Source of the DNA: Oscillospiraceae bacterium
GTDB lineage: Bacteria > Bacillota > Clostridia > Oscillospirales > UBA929
Length of the DNA stretch: 35,236 nucleotides
Direction of reading: 5' to 3'
NCBI GenBank assembly: GCA_031254575.1
Contig: JAIRUE010000053.1
Span: 1 to 35,236 of the forward strand
Every line of letters begins with the position of its first letter. Position 1 is the stretch's first letter. Shown piece by piece: positions 1 through 7,695 of the stretch. The notes beneath the pieces are model-generated. The model had not been told where the DNA came from, searched no databases, and saw only the letters and a program-made list of their open reading frames with translations. Both the position numbers and the translations under genes were made by a program.

Positions 1-1188
1 ATCATCGTCGCGCTGAACAAGATGGACAAGGAAGGCGCCGATCCCGAACGTATCAAGCAGCAGCTCACCGAGTATGAACTGCTTGCGGAGGAATGGGGCG
101 GCGAGACCATTGTCTGCCCCGTATCGGCCAAAACGGGCGAGGGCGTCGAGCAGCTTTTGGAAATGGTCGTCTTGCAGTCCGACGTCCGCGAGCTCAAAGC
201 CAATCCCGCCCGCGCCGCGCGCGGCACCGTCATCGAGGCCAAACTCGACAAGGGGCGCGGCCCGGTCGCCACGGTCCTTGTACAGAACGGGACGCTGAGG
301 CAGGGAGACATCGTGATCGCGGGCAAGACGGTCGGGCGCGTCCGCGCGATGACCGACGACAAGGGGCGCAGGCTGGAAGAAGCCGGTCCTTCCACTCCGG
401 CCGAGATCGTGGGCCTGTCGGAGGTGCCGGAAGCGGGCGACATATTCCACACCGTCGCCGACGAGCGTATGGCCCGGGAACTGGTCAGCCAGCGCAAACA
501 CCAGGAAAAAGAGGACGGGGTACAGGCGCCCGCCGCCAAAGTGTCCCTGGAGGACCTGTTCGCGCAGATACAGCAGGGACAGATCAAAGACCTCAATCTT
601 ATCGTAAAAGCCGACGTGCAGGGTTCCGCCGAAGCGCTCAGGACGTCGCTGGAGAAAATCACAAACGAGGAAGTGCGGGTGCGCGTGATACACTCCGGCG
701 TCGGCGCCGTCAACGCCAGCGACGTTTTGCTGGCCTCGACGGCTTCCGCCATCATCGTGGGCTTCAACGTACGCGCTGACGCGGCGGCGGCGCAAAACGC
801 CGAGCGCTCGAACGTGGACATCCGCTACTACCGTGTCATTTACGACTGCATAGAGGAAATTGAGGCGTCCATGCGCGGGATGCTCTCGAAGAAATACCGC
901 GAGGCCAAGCTGGGCGAGGCCGAGGTGCGGCAGGTCTTCAAGGCTTCCAATATCGGCACCGTCGCGGGCAGCTACGTACGCGACGGCAGGATCGAGCGCA
1001 ACGCGCAGATCCGCGTCATCCGCGACGGCATTGTCATCCATGAGGGGGCGATCGCCTCGCTCAAGCGCTTCAAGGACGACGCGCGGGAAGTCGCCTCCGG
1101 CTATGAATGCGGTATTTCCATCGAAAAGTTTACCGACGTGAAAGAGGGCGACGTCATCGAAGCGTTTGTCATGGAGGAAATCTCATAG
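1..1188 (+). CDS. infB: translation initiation factor IF-2, 3' part
   Basis: C-terminal part of the GTPase that brings initiator tRNA to the 30S subunit. The reading frame is open from base 1, so the 5' end lies outside the window. The visible protein (395 residues) starts inside the G domain: the NKMD guanine-specificity motif is at about residues 6-9 and the SAK (G5) motif near 45. The beta-barrel domain II, the alpha/beta domain III (around IVKADVQGSAEAL) and the fMet-tRNA-binding domain IV follow, ending at the TAG at 1186-1188. It is the first gene here of the conserved nusA-infB-rbfA-truB-ribF order. Family identity is certain from the motifs and neighbours; nothing looks altered in the visible part. 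Confidence 0.97.
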   Translation: MIVALNKMDKEGADPERIKQQLTEYELLAEEWGGETIVCPVSAKTGEGVEQLLEMVVLQSDVRELKANPARAARGTVIEAKLDKGRGPVATVLVQNGTLRQGDIVIAGKTVGRVRAMTDDKGRRLEEAGPSTPAEIVGLSEVPEAGDIFHTVADERMARELVSQRKHQEKEDGVQAPAAKVSLEDLFAQIQQGQIKDLNLIVKADVQGSAEALRTSLEKITNEEVRVRVIHSGVGAVNASDVLLASTASAIIVGFNVRADAAAAQNAERSNVDIRYYRVIYDCIEEIEASMRGMLSKKYREAKLGEAEVRQVFKASNIGTVAGSYVRDGRIERNAQIRVIRDGIVIHEGAIASLKRFKDDAREVASGYECGISIEKFTDVKEGDVIEAFVMEEIS

Positions 1189-1204
1189 GGGCGTACAGAG
1201 CTCC

Positions 1205-1240
1205 CGCGGACGGACGGCGTCCGTCCGCGCGTTTTGTTTT
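1205..1240 (+). terminator. terminator-like hairpin between infB and rbfA
   Basis: Perfect 11-bp inverted repeat (1205-1215 and 1219-1229) around a 3-base GGC loop, followed at 1231-1240 by GTTTTGTTTT. It has the form of an intrinsic terminator or attenuator. It lies inside an operon, 17 bases after the infB stop, with the rbfA SD directly behind it. It may reduce read-through into rbfA or define a processed 3' end; only the structure is seen. Confidence 0.75.
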
Positions 1241-1258
1241 ATGGAAGAGGTACGGCAA

Positions 1259-1594
1259 ATGGCATCGCAGAACCGCATAGGTCAGATCAACGGCGAGATC
1301 CTCCGCGTACTGTCCGACCGCCTGCCAAAATGCAAAGACCCGCGCATCAGCGGGCTGGTCAGCATCGTGCGCGCCGACACCACCGGCGACCTTTCCCTCT
1401 GCCGCGTTTATGTTTCCTCACTGGGCGGCGGCGAGGATATGGCAAAAGGGCTCAGAAGCGCGACAGGTTATCTGCGCCACGAACTGGGCAAAGAGCTTCA
1501 TCTGCGCCACACCCCCGAGCTGGAATTCATCGTGGACCGTTCCATTGAGGAAGGGTCAAGGATACTCGAAAAAATCCGGGAATTGGATTTATAG
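1259..1594 (+). CDS. rbfA: ribosome-binding factor A
   Basis: Small KH-fold protein (111 aa) that binds the 30S subunit and helps mature the 5' end of 16S rRNA, chiefly in the cold. The sequence begins MASQNRIGQINGEI and carries the usual family pattern, including the KDPR segment, SIVRADTTGDL and a C-terminal helix ending in ILEKIRELDL. The ATG at 1259 is chosen because it gives the standard family N-terminus and has GGAAGAGG at 1243-1250 as SD. An upstream in-frame ATG at 1241 and the longer open frame from 1166 overlap infB and the hairpin and are unlikely. It follows infB and precedes the DHH phosphoesterase by 11 bases, so it is probably co-transcribed. Confidence 0.95.
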   Translation: MASQNRIGQINGEILRVLSDRLPKCKDPRISGLVSIVRADTTGDLSLCRVYVSSLGGGEDMAKGLRSATGYLRHELGKELHLRHTPELEFIVDRSIEEGSRILEKIRELDL

Positions 1595-1605
1595 GGGGCG
1601 TCCCT

Positions 1606-2541
1606 ATGGAAAATGTCATTGCGTTCCTGCGCCGGCGCGATCGTTTTCTGCTCGCCACGCACCGCCGCCCGGACGGGGATACGCTGGGCAGCGCCGCCGC
1701 GCTCTGCGCCGGGCTCCGCGCGCTGGGTAAGACGGCCTGCCTCTGGCGCAACCCGGAGGTCACGGAGCGGTATCTGCCGTATACGGAACGGTACTTCGCG
1801 CCGGAGGGCTATACGCACGAAACGGCGGTGACTGTGGACGTCGCGTCCGCCTCCCAATTGGGCGTGGGCTGGGACGGTCCAGTGCATCTGAGGATCGACC
1901 ACCACCCCGACGCGGGCGATTACGCGGAGCTGGATTATACCGATTCCACCGCCGCCGCCTGCGGGGAGGTTGTTTACGATCTTCTGCGGGGCCTTGGCGC
2001 GCCGGTGACAAAAGAGATCGCGGCGGCCCTGTATATTGCCGTCGCCACCGACACGGGATGTTTCCGTTACGCCAATACGACGGCCAGAACATACCGCATG
2101 ACCGCGGAGCTGCTTGAAGCGGGCGCCGACGCGCACAGCCTGAATGCCGAAATATTCGGCAAGTCCCGGCAGCGTTTGGCGGCTGAGGCCGCCGCCTCCT
2201 CCGGCCTCGAATACGGGGCGGGCGGGCGCGTCGCCATAACGTCGCTTACCCTCGCGCAAAGAGGGAGCGCGACGGAGGACGATCTGGAAAATCTCGCGGG
2301 TCTGGTACAGGGCATCAAAGACGTAGTGGTAGGGGTATTTCTGCGAGAAGGCAAGGACGGATGGCGCGTCTCCTGCCGCACGGCGGCCCCGTATGCCGCC
2401 GACCGCATCTGCCGCGCTTTTGGCGGCGGCGGGCATCTGCGCGCCGCCGGAGGCACCGTGAGAGGCCCCTTGTCTCCGGCGGAGGCCCGTGCACGCGTAC
2501 TGGGAGCGATATGGGAAACGTATCCCGAATTGAGGGATTGA
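1606..2541 (+). CDS. nrnA: DHH-family phosphoesterase, NrnA-like (nanoRNase/pAp phosphatase)
   Basis: Predicted bifunctional oligoribonuclease and 3'-phosphoadenosine 5'-phosphate phosphatase, 311 aa. The N-terminal DHH domain shows the metal-binding motif HRRPDGDTLGS (about residues 19-29) and the DHH signature in RIDHHPDAG (around 100). The C-terminal DHHA1 domain has the glycine-rich GGGGHLRAAG substrate-binding loop near 268. Length and motif order fit NrnA, which degrades 2-5 nt RNA and recycles pAp with Mn2+. SD AGGGGG lies at 1593-1598, eight bases before the ATG. The gene sits between rbfA and truB, its usual place in Firmicutes. Other DHH phosphodiesterases (for example cyclic di-AMP hydrolases) have extra domains absent here. 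Confidence 0.9.
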   Translation: MENVIAFLRRRDRFLLATHRRPDGDTLGSAAALCAGLRALGKTACLWRNPEVTERYLPYTERYFAPEGYTHETAVTVDVASASQLGVGWDGPVHLRIDHHPDAGDYAELDYTDSTAAACGEVVYDLLRGLGAPVTKEIAAALYIAVATDTGCFRYANTTARTYRMTAELLEAGADAHSLNAEIFGKSRQRLAAEAAASSGLEYGAGGRVAITSLTLAQRGSATEDDLENLAGLVQGIKDVVVGVFLREGKDGWRVSCRTAAPYAADRICRAFGGGGHLRAAGGTVRGPLSPAEARARVLGAIWETYPELRD

Positions 2542-2543
2542 CC

Positions 2544-3236
2544 GTGCTGAACGGGATCGTGCTGGTCGATAAGGCCCCGGGCTGGACAAGCCACGATGTG
2601 GTGGCCAAATGCCGGGGGCTTTTGCGTGAGAAAAAAATCGGGCACGGCGGTACGCTCGACCCGATGGCGACGGGGTTGCTGGTGCTGTTTGTGGGTCCCG
2701 CCACAAAACTGGTTTCGCGCCTGCCGGGGGAGAAAACCTATCTGGCGTCGTTTCGTTTCGGTATGGAAACGGACACATATGATACGGACGGCAATATTGT
2801 TCGCACATATGAGAACATACCGGCGGTTGAGAATTTGCACACGATACTACCTTACTACACAGGTAACATACAGCAAATACCGCCTATGGTGTCGGCGGTC
2901 AAAGTCGGCGGAAAAAGGCTCTATGAACTGGCGCGCAAAGGAATTGAAATTGAGCGGAAACCACGTCCCGTCACGGTGTATGAGCTTGCGTGGCTCTGTG
3001 AAAAAGACGGGGAGCACACCGTCCGGGTCCGCTGCTCCGCGGGGACGTATGTGCGCTCGCTTATCCATGATATGGGGCGTGAACTGGGTTCCGGCGCGGT
3101 GATGACCGCGCTGCGCCGTATCCGGAGCGGCCCGTTTGACGTGGAGGACGCCGTGCCGGTCGGACAGGTGGCGGCGGAGAGGGTCATGCCGCCGCCGGAT
3201 TTCGGGCATACGGCGGGCGCCGGGGACGCTTTATGA
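2544..3236 (+). CDS. truB: tRNA pseudouridine(55) synthase, short form
   Basis: Converts U55 of the tRNA T-loop to pseudouridine. The catalytic aspartate is D39 in GHGGTLDPMATGLL; the KVGGKRLYELARKG and RCSAGTYVRSL segments of the catalytic fold follow. The GTG start at 2544 has GAGGG at 2532-2536 and yields a standard N-terminus (NGIVLVDKAPGWTSHDVV); an ATG at 2511 inside nrnA is less likely. The protein is 230 aa, against roughly 290-310 in most bacteria. It ends soon after the DVEDAVP segment, so the C-terminal PUA or TruB_C region is missing. It overlaps ribF by 4 bases (ATGA), which suggests translational coupling and that the short end is the genuine one. Confidence 0.93.
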   Translation: MLNGIVLVDKAPGWTSHDVVAKCRGLLREKKIGHGGTLDPMATGLLVLFVGPATKLVSRLPGEKTYLASFRFGMETDTYDTDGNIVRTYENIPAVENLHTILPYYTGNIQQIPPMVSAVKVGGKRLYELARKGIEIERKPRPVTVYELAWLCEKDGEHTVRVRCSAGTYVRSLIHDMGRELGSGAVMTALRRIRSGPFDVEDAVPVGQVAAERVMPPPDFGHTAGAGDAL

Positions 3237-4135
3237 GCAGGGTGCTCGCGCTGGGCTTCTTTGACGGCGTACACATAGGGCACGGCCAGCTGTTCAAATA
3301 CGCCGCCCGGCGGGCGTCGAGGCTGGGCGTGAGCGCCTGCGCGCTGACGTACGACACACACCCGCAGACGCTGATCACCGGCCGTCCCGTGCCGCTGTTA
3401 TGCTCGACGGAGGAACGCGCCGGGTTGATCCGCACGCTGTACCGCATCCCGGAGGTCGTTGTCGACCCGTTCACGGGGGAGACGGCCCGTATCCCGTGGA
3501 GGGAATATGTTGACCGCGTTTTGATAGAGCGCCTGGAAGCCGTTTTTGTGGTGGCGGGGTACGATTTCGCCTTTGGATATAAGGGAGAAGGATCGCCCGC
3601 CCTGCTTTCGGCGTATTGCGCGGAACGCGGCGTCGGATGCGCGGTCATCCCGCCCAAGCGGCTGGAGGGCGTGCGCGTCAGTTCCACCTATATCCGCGGC
3701 CTGGTCGCGGAGGGGGATATGGAGCGGGCCGGGCGTTTTCTGGGCCACCGCTACCGCCTGTCGGGGACCGTACAGCGCGGGCGCGGGCTGGGGCGGAAGT
3801 TCGGGTTTCCCACCGTCAACCTGCCGATGCCGCCGGAACGGCAGCCGCCGGCCTGGGGCGTTTACGCGACGCGGGTCATATGGGACGGGCGGGCATACCC
3901 CGCTGTCACCAATGTGGGCATACGCCCCACCGTCGAGACGGGCGGCGCGCCGACGGTCGAATCCACCCTTCTGGACTTTACCGGCGATTTATACGGGGAG
4001 CGCATTGACGTGGAGTTTGCGCGGTTTGTCCGCCCCGAGAGGCGTTTTGACTCGCCCGGATCATTGACGGAGCAGGTGCGGCGCGATATGGGTGCGGTGC
4101 GGGAATTGTTCGGGATGGCAGTACCCGGGAAATAA
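3233..4135 (+). CDS. ribF: bifunctional riboflavin kinase / FAD synthetase
   Basis: Makes FMN from riboflavin and ATP, then FAD from FMN and ATP, in the cytoplasm. 300 aa, normal for the family. The N-terminal nucleotidyltransferase (FAD synthetase) domain has GFFDGVHIGHGQL with the HxGH motif near residues 14-17, and RVSSTYIRGLVAEGD near 145. The C-terminal flavokinase domain begins around residue 175 with GRGLGRKFGFPTVNL, containing the PT(V)N kinase motif. The N-terminus is unusually tight, with no residues before the first strand. The start overlaps the truB stop (ATGA). It closes the infB-side operon; no clear terminator follows. Confidence 0.96.
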   Translation: MSRVLALGFFDGVHIGHGQLFKYAARRASRLGVSACALTYDTHPQTLITGRPVPLLCSTEERAGLIRTLYRIPEVVVDPFTGETARIPWREYVDRVLIERLEAVFVVAGYDFAFGYKGEGSPALLSAYCAERGVGCAVIPPKRLEGVRVSSTYIRGLVAEGDMERAGRFLGHRYRLSGTVQRGRGLGRKFGFPTVNLPMPPERQPPAWGVYATRVIWDGRAYPAVTNVGIRPTVETGGAPTVESTLLDFTGDLYGERIDVEFARFVRPERRFDSPGSLTEQVRRDMGAVRELFGMAVPGK

Positions 4136-4224
4136 GGGCCCTATAATTTATAAAAAAATTCTTCCCTTTTTCCCCTTCTTATGATACGATACATCTTGAA
4201 TGCGCAAATACGAGGAAAGGGCCG

Positions 4225-5613
4225 GTGCTTTTTATGCCGAAGGTGCGAATTACCGAAACCGTGCTCCGCGACGCGGGGCAGTCCCTTATCGCGACCCGCC
4301 TGCCGTACGCAAAATTCGAGGGAGCCCTCGAACTGCTGGACAAGGCGGGGTATTATTCCCTCGAGTGCTGGGGCGGCGCCACATTTGACACCTGCCTGCG
4401 CTTTTTGGGGGAAGACCCGTGGCAGCGCCTGCGGGACATCCGGAAACGCGTGACCAAAACCAAGCTGCAAATGCTGCTGCGCGGGCAGAATCTTTTGGGG
4501 TATAAGCATTACCCCGACGACGTCGTGCGGAAGTTCGTCGAGCTGTCGATCAAGAACGGTATCGACATCATCCGCATTTTTGACGCGCTCAACGACCTGC
4601 GCAATCTTGAAACGGCGGTCAAGGAGACCGTTAAGCACGGCGGCACGGCTCAGGTGACCATCTCCTACACCACCAGTCCCGTCCATACCCTTGAAAATTA
4701 CGCCAAACAGGCCAAAAATCTTGAGGAGATGGGCGCGACCGAGCTGTGCATCAAGGACATGGCCGGTATCATGTCACCGAAGGAAAGCGCCGACCTCGTC
4801 AAGGCCATCAAGGAAAACTGCAAGCTGCCGCTGCAGCTGCACACACACAGCACGACCGGCATGGCGTTTATGACCTATCTCAAGGGCATCGAGGCGGGCG
4901 CGGACGGCATTGACACCGCCATCTCCTGTATGTCCGGCGGCACCAGCCAGCCGGCCACCGAGACGCTTGTGTTCGCGCTCACCCAGATGGGCTGCGATAC
5001 CGGCATCGACTACCCCGTGCTGCAAAAGATTAACGATTATTTCCGCCCGATACAGGCGGCCTACGTCAAGGACGGTCTGCTCGACCCCAAGGTGATGATG
5101 ACCGATACAGACGCGCTCAACTATCAAATTCCCGGCGGTATGCTCTCCAACCTCATCAGTCAGCTCAAGGCCGCCAACGCCATGGATAAACTGCCGCTGG
5201 TGCTGGAGGAGACGCCCCGCGTCCGCAAGGACATGGGTTATCCCCCGCTGGTCACGCCCACCAGCCAGATTGTCGGCGCACAGGCCGCGACCAATGTCCT
5301 CACCGGCGAGCGGTACAAAAACGTCTCCAAGGAAGTCACTTCCTATTTGCGCGGCGAATACGGCCTTCCGCCCGGAGAGGTCAGCGAGGAACTGATCAAA
5401 AAGGTGCTGGGCGACGAGCGCCCGTATACGGGACGGTATGCCGAGACGCTCAAGCCCGGTTTCGAGGCGGGCAAAAAGGAAATAGGGGCCAAGGCCCGCA
5501 GCGACGAGGACGTGCTGTCCTATATCGTCTTTCCGCAGGTCTTTGAGAAGTTTGCCGACGAGCGCGAGGAACGCGAGCGCAACCGCGTGCGTTACTCGAT
5601 CGTAAAGGCGTAG
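4225..5613 (+). CDS. oadA: oxaloacetate decarboxylase alpha subunit, carboxyltransferase only
   Basis: Transfers the carboxyl group of oxaloacetate to biotin on the carrier protein, the first step of the Na+-pumping decarboxylase. The TIM-barrel carboxyltransferase domain is followed by the conserved C-terminal domain; 462 aa, with no biotinyl domain (encoded separately at 5997). Predicted metal ligands are D16 (in RDAGQS), H206 and H208 (LHTHSTTG), and the active-site lysine that is carbamylated in the family is K177 (CIKDMAG). The usual RDAHQS motif reads RDAGQS here. The start is GTG 4225 by its spacing from GAGGAAAGG at 4212-4220; ATG 4234 is an alternative. Pyruvate carboxylase subunit B is the main alternative, but the three following genes favour the decarboxylase. 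Confidence 0.9.
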   Translation: MLFMPKVRITETVLRDAGQSLIATRLPYAKFEGALELLDKAGYYSLECWGGATFDTCLRFLGEDPWQRLRDIRKRVTKTKLQMLLRGQNLLGYKHYPDDVVRKFVELSIKNGIDIIRIFDALNDLRNLETAVKETVKHGGTAQVTISYTTSPVHTLENYAKQAKNLEEMGATELCIKDMAGIMSPKESADLVKAIKENCKLPLQLHTHSTTGMAFMTYLKGIEAGADGIDTAISCMSGGTSQPATETLVFALTQMGCDTGIDYPVLQKINDYFRPIQAAYVKDGLLDPKVMMTDTDALNYQIPGGMLSNLISQLKAANAMDKLPLVLEETPRVRKDMGYPPLVTPTSQIVGAQAATNVLTGERYKNVSKEVTSYLRGEYGLPPGEVSEELIKKVLGDERPYTGRYAETLKPGFEAGKKEIGAKARSDEDVLSYIVFPQVFEKFADEREERERNRVRYSIVKA

Positions 5614-5625
5614 GGGGGCTGACAT

Positions 5626-5994
5626 ATGTTGTTTCTCGCCATTGAGCCCATATCCGTTCCCGAGGCGTTTCTGCTCAGCCTGGTCGGCTTCGCGGTTGTC
5701 TTTATCGCGCTAATGGCGCTGATCGCGGTTATCAAGTGCATTAACGCGCTGGCGGGCGGCGTGAAAAAGGAAACGCTTGCTCCCGCCGGCGTACCGGCTG
5801 CCGTTTCCGCCCCCGCCGTCCCGGCGTCCGGCGGCACCGGCAGCGCGAAAGTGCCGGCGCCCGGTTCTCTGGGTGACATTGACCTGTATACGGTGGACGA
5901 TCAAACCGCCGCGATGCTGATGGCCATTGTCGCGGACGACCTCAAAGCCCCGCTCAACACATTGCGGTTCACTTCGATCAAGGAGGTTAAGTAA
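5626..5994 (+). CDS. OadG-type small membrane subunit of the Na+ pump decarboxylase
   Basis: 122-aa protein with one N-terminal transmembrane helix (about residues 13-37), then an Ala/Pro-rich linker and a short cytoplasmic domain ending in LDDLKAPLN-like and TSIKEVK segments. This is the architecture of the gamma (OadG) subunit, which holds the alpha and beta subunits together at the membrane. Sequence conservation in this family is low, so the call rests on topology, size and position between the alpha subunit and the biotin carrier. It starts 12 bases after oadA, and its 3' end carries the AAGGAGG SD of the next gene (around 5980-5986). Confidence 0.8.
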   Translation: MLFLAIEPISVPEAFLLSLVGFAVVFIALMALIAVIKCINALAGGVKKETLAPAGVPAAVSAPAVPASGGTGSAKVPAPGSLGDIDLYTVDDQTAAMLMAIVADDLKAPLNTLRFTSIKEVK

Positions 5995-5996
5995 AG

Positions 5997-6389
5997 ATGA
6001 AATATAAGGTCACTTTGAATCAAAAGGTTTACGAAATCGAGGTGGAGCAGGGGGAAGCCATTTTGGTTGACGTCGCCGACGCCGCCATGCCGGCTGTACA
6101 GCCGGCCGCCGCGGTCCCGGCAGCTCCGGCTCCCGCCCCTGCCGCCGCTCCGGCGGTTGCCGCCGCACCCTCGGGCGGTGAAGTTATCCCCTCACCGCTG
6201 CCCGGCAACATTCTCGCCATCAAAGTCGCGGCCGGCGAGAGCGTGAAAAAAGGCCAGATCGTGGTGCTTATCGAGGCTATGAAGATGGAAAATGAAGTCC
6301 TCGCCCCGCGTGACGGCATCGTTGCGCAGGTCATTGTCTCCAAGGGCTCCGTTGTGGAGACCGGCGCGCCCCTGCTCACGCTGCAGTAG
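5997..6389 (+). CDS. biotin carboxyl carrier protein of the decarboxylase
   Basis: 130-aa biotinyl protein that shuttles the carboxyl group from the alpha subunit to the membrane beta subunit. An N-terminal segment of about 30 residues is followed by an Ala/Pro-rich flexible linker (residues 32-60) and a C-terminal biotinyl/lipoyl domain. The biotin-attachment motif is EAMKMENE, with the acceptor lysine at K96. The hinge-like PAAPAPAPAAAPA stretch is typical of swinging-arm carriers. The start ATG overlaps nothing and has a strong AAGGAGG SD in the end of the preceding gene. Having this domain as a separate gene rather than fused to the alpha subunit is a known clostridial arrangement. Confidence 0.93.
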   Translation: MKYKVTLNQKVYEIEVEQGEAILVDVADAAMPAVQPAAAVPAAPAPAPAAAPAVAAAPSGGEVIPSPLPGNILAIKVAAGESVKKGQIVVLIEAMKMENEVLAPRDGIVAQVIVSKGSVVETGAPLLTLQ

Positions 6390-6401
6390 GGGGGCGGGAG
6401 T

Positions 6402-7634
6402 ATGGAAATCGGTAAAATCATTGAAAACCTGTGGGTGGATTCCGGCTTCAACAATCTCTTTACCCACTGGGAAAACGCCGTGATGATCGTTATCGCCTGC
6501 GTTCTGCTCTACCTTGCCATCGTGCGCGGCTTTGAGCCGCTGCTGCTGCTGGGCATCGCGTTCGGTATGCTGCTGGCAAACCTCCCGCTGAGCGGGATGA
6601 TGCATATGGAACTGTTTACCGGCAAAAGTCTCAGCGAGATTAGTTTCTCAGAGATCCTGCACGAGGGGGGAATTCTTGACGTCCTCTATCTTGGCGTCAA
6701 GCTCAATATCTACCCCTGTCTGATATTCATGGGCATCGGCGCGATGACCGACTTCGGCCCGATGCTGGCCCGCCCGTCGTCGATGATCCTGGGCGCGGCG
6801 GCGCAGCTCGGCGTATACTGCGCGTTCATCCTCGCTATCGTATTCGGTTTTCTTCCCAACGTGGCGGCCTCGATCGGCATTATCGGCGGCGCGGACGGCC
6901 CGACCGCTATTTTCCTGACTTCCAAGCTCGCGCCGACGTACCTCGGCCCGATCGCCATCGCCGCCTACTCGTATATGGCGCTGATCCCGCTCATTCAGCC
7001 GCCGATTATGAAAGCGATGACAACGCAAAAAGAGCGTGAAACGGTGATGACGCAGGCCAAGCCTGTGACCAAGACGACCAAAATCATCTTTCCCATCGCC
7101 GTCACTATCTTCTGCGTCCTGCTGCTGCCCGACGTCGCGCCGCTGATCGGCTGCTTCATGCTGGGCAACCTTTTCCGCGAGTCGGGCGTGGTCGAGCGTC
7201 TGAGCGACACCACCCAGAACGCGCTGATCAACATTGTCACCATCTTCTTGAGCGTGACGGTCGGCGCGACCTCGGTCGGCTATATCGCCGGAACCGGCGA
7301 AAACCTCGGCCAAAACGTCGGCTTTCTCTCGACCAGCACCCTGCTGATTATCCTGCTCGGCCTGTTGGCGTTCAGCTTCTCTACAGTCGGCGGCGTTTTG
7401 TTCGGCAAGATCATGTACGCGGTCACCGGCGGCAAGGTCAACCCGCTCATCGGAAGCGCGGGCGTGTCCGCAGTCCCGATGGCGGCGCGCGTCTCACAGA
7501 ACGTCGGGGCGAAGTACAACCCCAGCAACTATCTGCTGATGCACGCGATGGGCCCCAACGTGGCCGGCGTCATCGGCTCCGCCGTCGCCGCCGGTTTCCT
7601 GCTCTCGGTCGGGCGCGTGCTCGGTTGGACCTGA
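6402..7634 (+). CDS. oadB: Na+-translocating decarboxylase beta subunit
   Basis: Integral membrane subunit that decarboxylates carboxybiotin and exports Na+, converting decarboxylation energy into a sodium gradient. 410 aa with about ten hydrophobic segments. Family landmarks are visible: the GIIGGADGPTAIF loop with its conserved aspartate (about residue 165), the GNLFRESGVVERLSDTTQN segment (about residues 250-268), and the C-terminal GPNVAGVIGSAVAAG. The start has a GGGGCGGGAG SD 3-12 bases upstream. It closes the four-gene unit, directly before a strong terminator. Glutaconyl-CoA and methylmalonyl-CoA decarboxylases use the same beta family, but the alpha subunit here is of the oxaloacetate/pyruvate type. 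Confidence 0.94.
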   Translation: MEIGKIIENLWVDSGFNNLFTHWENAVMIVIACVLLYLAIVRGFEPLLLLGIAFGMLLANLPLSGMMHMELFTGKSLSEISFSEILHEGGILDVLYLGVKLNIYPCLIFMGIGAMTDFGPMLARPSSMILGAAAQLGVYCAFILAIVFGFLPNVAASIGIIGGADGPTAIFLTSKLAPTYLGPIAIAAYSYMALIPLIQPPIMKAMTTQKERETVMTQAKPVTKTTKIIFPIAVTIFCVLLLPDVAPLIGCFMLGNLFRESGVVERLSDTTQNALINIVTIFLSVTVGATSVGYIAGTGENLGQNVGFLSTSTLLIILLGLLAFSFSTVGGVLFGKIMYAVTGGKVNPLIGSAGVSAVPMAARVSQNVGAKYNPSNYLLMHAMGPNVAGVIGSAVAAGFLLSVGRVLGWT

Positions 7635-7647
7635 CCTTTACCGTCTC

Positions 7648-7684
7648 AAAGCCCCCCACGCCGGCGCGGCGCGGGGGGCTTTTC
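7648..7684. terminator. bidirectional intrinsic terminator
   Basis: AAAGCCCCCC (7648-7657) pairs with GGGGGGCTTT (7673-7682), with an inner CGCCG/CGGCG helix and T-rich ends on both strands. It lies between the convergent oadB and DUF4349 genes and can serve both. Confidence 0.88.
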
Positions 7685-7695
7685 ATGGCTTTCCG

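Noticed and set aside
1498..2808. 436-codon open frame on the minus strand over nrnA and truB
   Set aside because: Shadow of the infB-side operon; no recognisable domain or SD.
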